From Lophius americanus (taxonomy: Eukaryota; Chordata; Actinopteri; Lophiiformes; Lophiidae): a DNA stretch of 64,000 bases. Location of the stretch: the NCBI GenBank assembly GCA_037951165.1, contig JBBDHG010000104.1, positions 298,001 through 362,000 on the forward strand, given 5' to 3'. Shown here in pieces: positions 1 through 11,210 of the stretch. A program made the translations under genes and the position numbers. The notes under the pieces are model-generated. The model worked only from the letters and a program-made list of their open reading frames with translations. It was not told the origin of the DNA and made no database searches. Within the stretch, counting starts at the first letter, position 1. Every line of letters begins with the position of its first letter.

Positions 1-629
1 TTTCTTATCTCTCTCTCTCTCTTTATTTCTTACCTCTCTCTCTCTCTCTCTCTGTATTTCTTCTCTCTCTCTCTCTCTCTCTCTTTATTTCTTACCAACC
101 TCTCTCTCTCTTTATTTCTTATCTCTCTCTCTCTCTTTATTTCTTACCTCTCTCTCTCTCTCTCTCTGTATTTCTTCTCTCTCTCTCTCTCTTTATTTCT
201 TACCACCCTCTCCCTCTCTTTATTTCTTATCTCTCTCTCTCTCTCTCTCTTTATTTCTTTCCTCCCTCTCTCTCTCTCTCTCCATTTCTAACCACCCTCT
301 CTTTCTCTCTCTTTATTTCTTACCTCTCTCTCTTTCTCTTTATTTTTTTTACCACCCTCTCTCTCTCTCTTTATTTTTTCACCACCCTCTCCCTCTTTCT
401 CTCTATTTCTAACAACCATCTCTCTCTCTCTTTATTTCTTACCTCCCTCTCTCTCTCTCTCTCTCTCTCTTTATTTCTTACCACCCTCTCTCTCTCTTTA
501 TATTTCTTACCACCCTCTCTCTCTCTCTTTATTTCTTACGTCCCTCTCTCTCTCTCTCTTTATTTCTTACCACCCTCTCTCTCTCTTTATATTTCTTATC
601 ACCCTCTCTCTCTCTTTATATTTCTTACC

Positions 630-666
<37 letters not shown>

Positions 667-852
667 ATATTTCTTACCTCCCTCTCTCTCTCTTTATATT
701 TCTTACCTCCCTCTCTCTCTCTTTCTCTTTATATTTCTTACCTCCCTCTCTCTCTCTTTATATTTCTTACCTCCCCTCTCTCTCTCTCTCTTTATATTTC
801 TTACCTCCCTCTCTCTCTCTTTATATTTCTTACCACCCTCTCTCTCTCTCTC

Positions 853-884
<32 letters not shown>

Positions 885-898
885 CTTCTCTCTCTCTA
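1..898. repeat. CT-rich compound tandem array
   Basis: Long runs of (CT)n are broken every 20 to 60 bases by a fixed spacer reading TTTATTTCTTAC or a close variant, often followed by CACC or CTCC. The array fills the first 0.9 kb and runs off the left edge. It lies in the itsn2 intron upstream of the first visible exon. No coding content is seen. Confidence 0.95.
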
Positions 899-2482
899 AT
901 CCTATGTTTCCCTTGATGTCTCTCTGGAACTAACTAATTAACCGAGCGAGCGAGGCAGAGGCAGCTAGATCCGTTTTAATATCCCTCTGGTACGAAAGCA
1001 TGAAATGTGTAATTTCTGCTAAAAATAAATAAAACATGTATCATAACCGTTTGGTTACGCAGTATAATGACCAGAGTATGTAAATGGAATCAATTTGATG
1101 AAATATAGTTTTCTAAATTGAGGCTATGAGTCTAGAGAGTTTTTTGAAAACTGTCCCACTCGTTCTTGCACTAACAGCATCGAAGCTTGTTAAAATGCAC
1201 CAACAAGAATGAGGATTCACTATTGCTCCAATCATCAGTAACCTTGATTGCTGCATAATAGGTCCGTGCTTATTTTTGTATTTTTGTTTTTTGTTTCAGA
1301 AACGAATATCTGAAGAACGAATAAACGGGTGACAATTAGGTTTTACGTTTAGAGATGCAAGAATTTATTTTCAAGACCAAATAGGGAGGAGAGGAAATTT
1401 GAAGGAATAATTTCCATTTCTAATTTGATTATGAAAGTATAAAATAACGGGGAGACAGAAAGGAAAAACAATCTTTTATTGTTTGGATCGGAAAACAGTC
1501 GTTTTAGGCTTCATTGTGTATAAAAATGACTCAAGAGACTGGTTGTATTGTTGTGGCTGATCGGTGGGTGTATTAGCGTGTACAATCAACATTAACCCGA
1601 TTTCAGTGCTGCTAATCTATTTCCTGTTTGCGGCGGTCTCACAGAAGCCCCGCCCTCATTGATGCGTGCGTAAATGACGACATCCGGTCCCAGAAAAAAA
1701 ACAAAATAAAACAAACATTATTTTGTTTCTTTCTCCTTATGATTTTATTTTTCAAATCAAGTGAGAAGAATTTAAATCAAATGGATTTTCAAAATTTCTG
1801 TTATCCTTATTAGATGGCGAAAAGAAAAAAAAGGCCTTGATTTTAGCGAAAACGAGACGATAAAACGAAAAATGTTCAATATTCGTTCCTGAAACTGAAT
1901 ACCAAAACACACACGGACTGTTCTAATGCATCGCTCATCCTAAAAGTTATTAATTGTGTTTTTATTACTAACCTCTCACTCATTCACCTAAGTATCAACG
2001 CTTCAGCGATTTCAGAATGAGACCCGTCCTGTTCTGAACTATGACATCACCAGCCAAATAAACACACATACAAACGGTTTTCAGAAATAATGACGCCACA
2101 CAGCTGACGTCCCTATTTTATTTTTATTTTTTTACCTCAGAGCCTTGAACTGCAAAGTCTTCCACTCATCTTCCACTCAAACATCAGCTACTTTCATTCA
2201 CATCTATGCAATCATATGGAGGAAAGGCGCTTTGTTTGAATTCATTGTTGCTGTTAGCGGTAGCGTTAGCATCGGCTGGTTTGCTCATGTACTGTAACTA
2301 CAACGTGCCTCACTCTTGCCTGTGCATTACCTGTAAATAAAATATCGGAGAACTTCAAAATAAAGGAAGATTCAACATGAAGACGCGTCGAGTGTGTTTG
2401 CGGGCGCCGCTGTGTCGGTGTGTTTGTGCATGCATGCATGCGCCTGCATATATGCTTGTCTGCGTGTGTGTGCATCCTGCAG
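899..2482. other. itsn2 intron sequence, nothing recognised
   Basis: AT-rich sequence between the CT array and the first visible itsn2 exon. Short open frames occur but none has splice signals or family similarity that I can recognise. It ends with a TG-rich stretch and the acceptor TGCATCCTGCAG. Confidence 0.6.
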
Positions 2483-3508
2483 GGTGCGCCGACCTGATGA
2501 CGCTGGACACCATGAGCCCTCAGGAGAGGAAGAGGCAGGGTTACATCCATGAACTCATCCAGACTGAGGAGATCTACGTGGACGATCTGGAGCTGGTTCT
2601 GGAGGTACAGACGCGCCTCCAGGGTTCAGACTGTATTAACCTGCTCATATGTGCGTCACAATTATTGTCACCCCTAGAAAATCAAGTGATTAAAAGGTAA
2701 CTCAATCGTGTTTCCAGTCATATTTTATATTTTCAGGTTCATCTCTTTGAGTAGGAACTCTGAAGTGGTGAAAAAATGACTTCCTGTTTTACTGGGGTAT
2801 AAATATGAGGTGACACAGGCCTGATTCTCTTTGACGTTGTTCACAATGGTAAAACACAGAGAACTTGTTGTAGAGCTGTACTAATGTGACAGTGGACACA
2901 AGAAAACAGTTAAATGTGCCAGTTTCAAGAAGTTAGATTAATAATCAAGATTTTAATAAACAGCCTGGAAGAGTGTGTCTACAAACTGACCCCAGAGAAC
3001 ACAGAAATGTGCAAAAGAAAGTTGTAAAGCCGCACAAATCTGGCAAATGGATACAAGAAAACCTGAACATTTAAAAACAACAGTTGGAGGAATAATTATG
3101 AATTTTAGAGAGAATTGAGATGTAAAAAGATACAGCCTGGAAGAGGGTTTGTCTGCAAACTTACCCAACACACTTTGATGAGGCTGGTCCGACTGGTAAA
3201 AAAGACTCTCCAGGGAATTACAGCTAGGGAATAGCAGAGGTCATCGGAGTCTTCATGATCCGAACCGTTTGCCCAGTTTGAAAGTGTAGAATTTTTCTTT
3301 CCGTTTGTCGCTCAGGTTTTCCACAAGCCCATGACGGAGTCGGGTCGTCTGACAGAAGCCGAGATGGGAGTGATCTTTGTTAACTGGAGGGAGCTGATTA
3401 TGTGTAACACCAAACTACTCAAGTATGTAGCCTGCGCTCCTACACGACCACCTGTGTGAGGCATTCTGGGAAATGTCACGAATCTACTCCGCTTCTTGCA
3501 TCTGGAGT

Positions 3509-3550
<42 letters not shown>

Positions 3551-6500
3551 CTTTGAAAAATATTTGCTATGCATAATTCCTTCAAATATTTTACAATCCC
3601 TAAAATATCCCTTAAACATATTTAAACAATAAAAATAAGAAAGTACATTTTAAAAAATACAAATAATTCCATTTTTTTAAATTGTTTTTTTGTTTGAAAA
3701 TATAAACTACTTTAAACTCCAAACAAATGATGTACAGAAAAAAAATGATTGCTTTCTTTCAGAAAAAACATTTTGTGCTGCTCAGCGGGGTTGAAAAAAT
3801 ATTTGTAAAGGGACGCATTATTATATATTTTTTAATGCTTTATTTGTCAATACTTTATTATTCAACAAAATAAAAGTTCAAGACATCAATTTTTTAAAAG
3901 GAAATCAAACGAGAAGAGAAAAAGGGCGACAACAGAGACGGACATTATACACTTCATTATCAAGTGTGAGACAGGTTCTGACCTCTTTGTGTGACATGTG
4001 TGTCCCATTCTTGCCAGAGGGTATCACCTTAAAGCCGTACATTATTGAACAGTTTGAGAACCTCCGTGCTGATGGGAGGAGCTTACATGCAGACATGGGA
4101 GGAGCTTACATGCAGACACTGACCATTTAAAAAAAAAAATCCACCATGAAGCATCAAATGTGGCCAACAGTCAGTGACCATGCAAACATGTATTTTCTAT
4201 CTTTATTTGCTAAGATGTAACTATTAGCATGTCGTACATCATCGTTATGGCAGGGCGCTGCGTGTCCGCAAAATGACAGGAGGGGAAAACATGCCGGTCC
4301 AGCTGATCGGCGACCTGCTGGCGTCGGAGCTCGCGCACATGCAGCCTTACATCCGCTTCTGCTCCTGTCAGCTCAACGCCGCCGCCCTGCTGCAGAGCAA
4401 AACCCACAACCAGCCCGACTTTAAAGAATTCCTCAAGGTCTGAGTGGTGCTAAAAGACAGATGGGTGGGAACAGAGGGACCATTAAGTTCTGTCCTCTAA
4501 CTTCCTCTCTACCTGTCTGAGCAGAAGATCGCCACCAACTACCGCTGCAAAGGAATGCCGCTGTCCAGCTTCCTCCTCAAGCCCATGCAGAGGATAACTC
4601 GCTACCCCCTGCTCATCAAGAACGTAAGTACGCCACCTTCTCGCCCAGAATCCTTCCACTGGTCCCTCTCTAATCTGTTAGATCTCTTATCCCGTGGGTC
4701 AGATCCTGGAGCACACGCCGGAGGGTCACGCCGACCGCGGCCCGCTGAGAGAAGCTCTGGAGCGGGCCGAGGAGCTGTGCTCTCAGGTCAATGAGGGGGT
4801 CCGGGAGAAGGAGAACTCTGACAGGTTGGAGTGGATCCAGAGCCACGTCCCGTGTGACGGACCCATAGAGGTAAGAGCGACCAGGAAATTATTAAAATCT
4901 TAGTTTATCGTCCAGCCAAAGAAATCACAGCCGGCGATCATTTCTCACCAAAGTACTCGCTTTCTTTCCTACATCCAGCAAAATCCTCGGACCGCCAAAG
5001 AAAGAATTAAGAATTATAACTCTATCAAACTATTCAGCCAACACACTGTTTGTTCAATTAAATCCCCTAACGGCTGACTGGGTCAGCTAACTGAACATCC
5101 AACACTGACACACACAACACCCCCAACTGTTCCATCACTCCCACGTCTGTTACCTAATACCTCAGATAGTATTTACTTGACAGTACACTTTAAAATCACT
5201 CAGGACCGTTACATTACTCAGAACAAGAACCTCAATTTTTCTTTTTTTTAACTCTTTTAATTTTGAAAATCAGGCTTTAACTTATTTCCTTCCTTGTATT
5301 TCTACTTCTATTTCTATCTATTTTTTATATTTTTTTGTTACATCTGTTTCTTTCTTGTATTCTTATCTCTATTTCTATCTTGTACTGTTACCTCTATTTC
5401 TATCTTGTATTCTTATCTCTATTTCTATCTTGTACTGTTACCTCTATTTCTATTTTGTATTCTTATCTCTATTTCTATCTTGTATTCTTATCTCTATTTC
5501 TATCTTTTACTGTTACCTCTATTTCTATCTTGTATCTTTATCTCTATTTCTATCTTGTATTTTTATCTCTATTTCTATCTTGTATTCTTATCTCTATTTC
5601 TATCTTTTACTGTTACCGCTATTTCTATCTTGTACTGTTACCTCTATTTCTATCTTGTATTCTTATCTCTATTTCTATCTTGTATGTTACATCTATTTCT
5701 ATCTTGTACTGTAACCTCTATTTCTATCTTGTACTGTTACCTCTATTTCTATCTTGTACTGTTACCTCTATTTCTATCTTGTACTGTTACCTCTATTTCT
5801 ATCTTGTATTCTTATCTCCATTTCTATCTTGTACTGTTACCTCTATTTCTATTTTGTATTCTTATCTCTATTTCTATCTTGTATTCTTATCTCTATTTCT
5901 ATCTTTTACTGTTACCTCTATTTCTATCTTGTACTGTTACCTCTATTTCTATCTTGTATTCTTCTCTCTATTTCTATCTTTTACTGTTACCTCTATTTCT
6001 ATCTTGTACTGTTACCTCTATTTCTATCTTGTATTCTTATCTCTATTTCTATCTTGTATGTTACATCTATTTCTATCTTGTACTGTAACCTCTATTTCTA
6101 TCTTGTACTGTTACCTCTATTTCTATCTTGTATTCTTATCTCTATTTCTATCTTGTATGTTACATCTATTTCTATCTTGTACTGTAACCTCTATTTCTAT
6201 CTTGTACTGTTACCTCTATTTCTATCTTGTACTGTTACCTCTATTTCTATCTTGTACTGTTACCTCTATTTCTATCTTGTACTGTTACCTCTATTTCTAT
6301 CTTGTACTGTTACCTCTATTTCTATCTTGTACTGTTACCTCTATTTCTATTTTGTATTCTTCTCTCTATTTCCATCTTGTATTCTAATCTATATTTTTCT
6401 ATCTCGTATGTTTCATCTATTTCTATCTTGTATTCTTATCTCTATTTCTATCATGTATTCTTATCTATATTTCTATCTCATATGTTTCATCTATTTCCAT

Positions 6501-7944
6501 CTTGTATTCTTGTACCAATTTTAAGAGGTATAGTTTTGTACCCTGCTTGTGTAACGCTGGAGCAACAAAATCATTTGTACAATCTTTAGGTCCATTCCTG
6601 TACCTTTATTTTCTTTAGTGAGTATGGACGTTGGTTTGTGGTACATATGTAAATGCACATGTGTGTAAATGCACATGTGTGTAAATGCACATGTGTGTAA
6701 ATGCACATGTGTGTAAATGCACATGTGTGTAAATGCACATGTGTGTGTATGGGTGTGGAGAAATGTACTTATGACCTGAATAAATCTGAACTCTGGATCT
6801 CACCCTCTTCCTGTCGTTCTCTCAGCACTTGGTCTTCAACTCGCTGACTAATTGTCTCGGGCCTCGCAAGCTGCTCCACAGCGGTCGGCTTCACAAAACC
6901 AAAAGCAGCAGGGAACTGTGGGCCTTCCTCTTCAACGACTTCCTCCTCTTCACGCACAGCGCCAAACCCTTCTCCTTCTCGGGGTCAGACAAGCTGTTCA
7001 GCCTGAAAACCAGCATGCAGCTGAAGATGTACAAAACGGTAAGCCAAGAGATCCGGATCTTATCCTCTCATACCTCTGTGGTCTTCAAAGCTGTACTTCT
7101 CATTGTTTTCCATTTCCTGGCATCCAGTTGTCATTCATCTCTTCATTTTCTTCTCCAGCCACTTTTTCTAAATGAGGTTTTGGTGAAAATGCCACCAGAC
7201 CCGTCCAGCGACGAGCCACTCTTTCATGTCTCGCACATCGATCGGGTCTACACGCTCAAGACTGAGACCTTGAACGAGAGGTACGCCGCGCAGGAGGAGC
7301 TCCTCAAGCACTTCAGCAACTATTTGGTCATGCCCCGTCTAAAAGAGAGTTATATTTTTCATGTGTCGGCAGGACGGCGTGGGTTCAGAAAATCAAAGCA
7401 GCATCTGAACATTTCATAGAGACGGAGAAGAAGAAGCGAGAGAAGGCTTACCAGGGTAAACTGTAACGAGACGCTGAAGAGAACGTGTCTGAATAATGAA
7501 CACAAGTGTGTGTGTGTGTAGCCAACATCTGACGGCTGTGTTTTTCTCTCAGCTCGGTCCCTAAAGAGCAGCGGTATCGGCCGATTGCTGGTCACCGTCA
7601 CCGAGGCCCAGGAGCTCAAAGCCTGCAAACCCAATGGTAAGACCTGCTGAAGAAGTTCTGATTCTGAGTCAATCCTCTGTGTTTATTGTTACGTTTCATG
7701 AAAAGATACCCATGTATGATGTTCACGTCCCCCGCAGGCAAGAGCAACCCATACTGTGAGCTGACGATGGGGGCCCAGTGCTACACCTCCCGACCAATCA
7801 GTGACACCCTGAACCCAAAGTGGAACTTCAACTGTCAGTTCTTTATCAAAGACCTCTACCAGGACGTCCTGTGTATCACTGTGTTTGAGAAACACCAGTT
7901 CTCACCAGATGGTTAGTGGACGAGAGGGAAACACACACACACAC

Positions 7945-7976
<32 letters not shown>

Positions 7977-8565
7977 CACAGAGACGTTCACACCAACAAG
8001 ATGGATTCTTGGAGTTTTATTAGAGTAAAAGGATGGATGCAAGACTTAGCCACCTTTTTTTCCAATATTTCCAGATGCTTCTCTTTTTCTTATTACATTA
8101 AAATTGTCAAATCGAACCCTGCATAAACCTGGCGAAGGGGCGGGGCTAATGGTTGAACATGCTGAACAGTTCTGCAGACTGCTGCTCTGGTCTGAAGCCT
8201 TTATTTGAACAGTTTTTACAACAACAAAAAAAGCCCTGCCAGTTAAATGTTGGAGTGCAGAATATAAAGAGGTACAGTTATAATAAATAATAATAATAGA
8301 ATTTAATTTGTAATAAGCTGTTAACACCTGCAGAAATAATGTTTTTAAAAAGTATCGTGTTCTTATTCTTTATTTTAGCTGTTGTATTTCATCGCTGTCT
8401 CCTGCCCCTGCAGATTTCCTGGGTCGCACTGAGATTCCTGTGGCAACTATAAAGAAAGATATGGAGAGCAAAGGTGCCGCAAACCGTCGCCTACTACTGC
8501 ATGAAGTCTCCACTGGAGAGGTTTGGGTCAAGCTGGACCTGCAGCTGTACGAGCCAACCAAATGA
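2483..8565 (+). CDS. itsn2: intersectin-2, C-terminal half (DH-PH-C2), 5' partial
   Basis: Intersectin-2 is an endocytic scaffold. Its C-terminal DH-PH module is a guanine nucleotide exchange factor for Cdc42, and its C2 domain binds membrane. Eleven exons are visible: 2483-2604, 3316-3422, 4254-4437, 4525-4623, 4703-4870, 6826-7038, 7159-7280, 7373-7455, 7553-7636, 7738-7911 and 8414-8565. All have AG/GT borders and consistent phases, giving 501 residues and a TGA at 8563. Exons 1-5 form the DH domain (ERKRQGYIHELIQTEE, then CKGMPLSSFLLKPMQR and EELCSQVNEGVREKENSDR). Exons 6-8 form the PH domain (LVFNSLTNCLGPRK, FLFNDFLL, HISHIDRVYTL-like). Exons 9-11 form the C2 domain (GKSNPYCELTMG, DTLNPKWNFNCQFF, FLGRTEIPVATIKKDMESKG). 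Residues such as FIKDLYQDVLC and RRLLLHEVSTGEVWV resemble ITSN2 more than ITSN1. The upstream EH, coiled-coil and SH3 exons lie left of the window. The copy looks intact; whether it is itsn2a or itsn2b cannot be told. Confidence 0.95.
2640..3250. repeat. degenerate DNA-transposon-like repeat, copy 1
   Basis: Intronic sequence similar to 53670-54590. The two share TTCCTGTTTTACTGG, GTATAAATATGAGGTG and CACAGGCCTGAT in the same order. Both begin near a motif resembling AATTATTGTCAC or AATTACTGGCAG. I read these as decayed copies of one DNA transposon; no transposase is readable. Confidence 0.6.
3509..3549. repeat. (AT)n microsatellite
   Basis: About 20 uninterrupted TA units in the itsn2 intron between 3422 and 4254. 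The rest of this 830-base intron is A/T-rich with no recognisable element. Confidence 0.95.
5290..6515. repeat. 25-bp minisatellite in an itsn2 intron
   Basis: About 48 copies of a 25-base unit containing CTCTATTTCTATCTTGTA followed by CTGTTAC or TTCTTAT. Because 25 is not a multiple of three and the unit has no stop codon, all three forward frames stay open and spell the same 25-residue cycle (LYFYLV...). The long open frames here (up to 350 codons) are therefore an artefact of the repeat, not genes. The array sits in the intron between the last DH exon and the first PH exon. Confidence 0.95.
6640..6755. repeat. 16-bp tandem repeat (GTAAATGCACATGTGT)
   Basis: Six or more near-identical copies of GTAAATGCACATGTGT, about 70 bases before the PH-domain exon of itsn2. 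Confidence 0.95.
7930..7976. repeat. (CA)n microsatellite
   Basis: CA dinucleotide run in the last itsn2 intron, starting about 18 bases after the donor site of the preceding C2 exon. Confidence 0.95.
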
Positions 8566-8759
8566 CGGCTAAACACACCTGTCAAGGACACAAACATATA
8601 TACATCACATCATTTTATAATTAAAAGTCAAACACACCTAAAAGTGCCTATATGAAGCGCCGTAAGAGTGCCGTAAGTGCCGTCATCATAAAGTTGACTT
8701 TGCCGTCGATATCTCTCTTGTTCCCAACGAACCAGCTAAAAAAGCCAATATTTTCATCT

Positions 8760-9095
8760 TGACCACTTGAACTTGAATGCAACCAGTTCTTCTTCTTCCA
8801 GCTGTTCCCTTAAGCGGTCGCCACTGTGGGTGATATATGTGATATACCAACTGCATGTCCTCTCTCTGCACATCCAGACACCTCCTCTTTGGCCTTCTTT
8901 GTTCTCCTTCCTGGCAGCTCCATCTCCTGCAGCCTTCTACCAGCAAATCCACTATCCCTCCTCTCCACATGTCCAAACCATCTCAGTTTGACCTCTCCAG
9001 TTAAATTTGCCAATAAATGCCTTCTGAAATACTCACTATTTGTACGTTGGAACAGGATCCTAACTTTGCTGTAATGGATGGGATGCAGCCCGTTC
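8760..9095 (-). mobile_element. LINE C-terminal ORF fragment
   Basis: Read on the minus strand, the sequence encodes LRWFGHVERRDSGFAGRRL followed by an ELPGRR motif and a basic stretch. This is the typical C-terminal tail of a fish LINE reverse-transcriptase ORF (consensus RWFGHVxRRD...GRR). Only about 95 codons are left and both ends are ragged. It lies just downstream of the itsn2 stop, possibly inside its 3' UTR. Confidence 0.75.
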
Positions 9096-9230
9096 ATTTG
9101 TTCATATATTCACATGGATGTTTGCTCACTGACACAGCCATGGTTTTTATGCCGTATATTGGAAATGTTGCACAATACTGTACAATTGAGTTTCATGTGG
9201 AGGACGCCATCAGATGCTGAAAATGCGATG

Positions 9231-9236
9231 AATAAA
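9231..9236 (+). terminator. itsn2: candidate itsn2 polyadenylation signal
   Basis: AATAAA 666 bases after the itsn2 stop codon. A weaker ATTAAA lies at 8620-8625, about 55 bases after the stop. Either could end the transcript. Confidence 0.4.
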
Positions 9237-9779
9237 ATGTACATACAGAACACTTTGTGTTTTTATTTTTCTTTATTGTGGGTCAGTGTTTCTCTCCTTT
9301 TCCAACAATATTGTCATTTCCACAATCAACCATTCACAAGTACAGCTCCGGTGTTAAACTTTGAGGTAGTTTGAAGGCCACAGCAGTCCTAGTTCAAAGT
9401 ATTTATACATATTTCTACTTATTCGAGGTCTCTTGTAAACAGCAGTCGATGCGGTGCCCCCCCCCTCCATATGGTGAGGGCGGTGCACTGAACCGGTATG
9501 GTATGGTGTTGAGCCTGAATGGACGCATTGCCTCTGCTGGGATCCTGTCTGATGCTACAGCCGACGAGGAAATACGGTTTAATAATAACACTTGAATGCT
9601 GGACTTCCTTCCTTCACTCTCATCCTTCACTGGGGTTTTTTTTTTCTTCTCCGGATTCAAGCTTCTGATTAGATAAGCTCCATCGGAGCAGGTCCGCCTG
9701 AGAACCCAGTGACTCATTCTGAAGATTATTATCTTCCTGTGGCACAATGAAAAATGATTATAATTCAAACGGATATACT

Positions 9780-9996
9780 TTACTTTGCAGTTTTACTCCC
9801 ATATATATTATATTTCCATTAGTTTACACGTAGTACGCTCACTATCATGCGGTTATTTTTTACATTTTAACATTTCTACTTATATTTATTTTCTTTTACT
9901 CACTTATTGTATTTATTTAGTTATTTTTTACTGTTATTTTGAACATTATTCTGGCATTAACATTTCCTTCGGGATCAATAAAGTTCTATCGTATCT
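9780..9996 (+). mobile_element. LINE 3' tail
   Basis: T-rich sequence ending in TTCGGGATCAATAAAGTTCT. The phrase GGGATCAATAAAGT is the common 3' end of fish LINEs. A weaker relative (GGTTGGATTAATGAAGTT) is at 48127-48144. Confidence 0.6.
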
Positions 9997-10140
9997 TTTC
10001 ATAGGAACAGGAAGACTTTGATGAATCTTTCAAACTAGGTTACATGATCTCACTTTTGCCCCAAATATAGAACATGGCTCCAAGCAAAGCATCATGGGAT
10101 AATCAAAAAAAGAAATTACCTTCTTATTCCCACTCTGTCT

Positions 10141-11210
10141 TCATTGTCGCTGAAGGCTCAGCGGATCCTTTAGTCTGCTCCGCTGAGATGAAGATATACC
10201 TGGAATACATCGACAGTAACATGTTTTTAATGCTACAATATTAAAAATATGTCATAGAGATAAATCACAAGATGATCACCTTTGACGTCGTGTGGCTTGC
10301 TGACTTTGGCGGGAAAAGGATAGTATTCCTTTGGATCATATATATCGAGATAATAAACATCCTGCAGATTGAATTTAAAAAAAACAAACAGCAATTAGAG
10401 TTCTGATCTATTATTATGTGACTTTATGGTTGTTGTTCTTTTTACTAATAAGCAAATAAAGCACAGAATGAAAGCGCATCACTGTAAACAAACAACAACA
10501 GATTCCAGCTGTGACACGTGGGTTAAATGAATCCCAGGAAATGGTCTGAATGGGGAGATTGCCATCACCTTGGTGTTGCTGTGATGGAGGAAGTCATTGT
10601 ACAAGCATCGTTTCCTCTTGGACTCCGCGGGTCCATAATCGGACACGCGCTTCTCCAACCTGTTCTTGACCGGAAGCCACACGCGCTCAGTCCAGCGCTT
10701 GTGCAGCAGCTCTCTCCTCCGCACCTCTGCCACCTCATGCTTCCTAAGAAACTTATCCACCTCCTAAATGAAGGCCAACACATCACCCACACAAAAAAAT
10801 GTTGCCCAGTGAACCCAGAACCCATTATCTCATTTATGGCACATGGCACTCGGAGCCTTACCTTCACAAAACCACTCTCTGTTTCCTGTATATGTTGGAT
10901 CATTTCCTGCACCTGTTGATATTCAGCCCCCATCTTTGCCTGCGTGCGTGGAGACATACAGTGAGACATTTCGCCTCATCACTTTTGTGCAGGTGTGGGT
11001 TTGGGTCAGGTGCAGTACCTGCTGTCTTCTGGTGGAGTTGGAGTTTGAGGAGGTGTGAGACAGGCAGCTCTGTCTGGTGCCAGGCTGTGGAGGGTGAGGC
11101 CTCTGGTAGCTCCCCATCCCCACAGCAGGTGCGGCTCTGTGGGTGGGCTTCGATGGGCCTGGTATCAACATCTTGTACAGCTGACCCGCCCTAGAGGTCT
11201 GGAAGAACAT
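10141..11210 (-). CDS. fam228: FAM228 family protein, C-terminally short
   Basis: Function of the family is unknown. Five exons on the minus strand: 11210-10983, 10939-10862, 10763-10569, 10361-10280 and 10199-10141, giving 213 residues. The third and fourth exons carry the family core: LRKHEV...RRRELLHKRW, then SKRKRCLYNDFLHHSN and YDPKEYYPF. The order matches human FAM228B, whose gene is also a neighbour of ITSN2. The last exon reads RLKDPLSLQRQ and then an in-frame TGA at 10143-10141. After the TGA the frame stays open (RQSGNKK) to a donor at 10119, and the FAM228B-like alignment appears to continue. The rest of the C-terminus expected for the family (over 100 residues) is not seen downstream. 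It may be a short fish form or a damaged gene. The proline-rich first exon is less certain. Confidence 0.7.

Noticed and set aside
5294..6589. Five overlapping open frames of 119 to 350 codons on the plus strand
   Set aside because: They translate a 25-base intronic minisatellite that lacks stop codons in all three forward frames.
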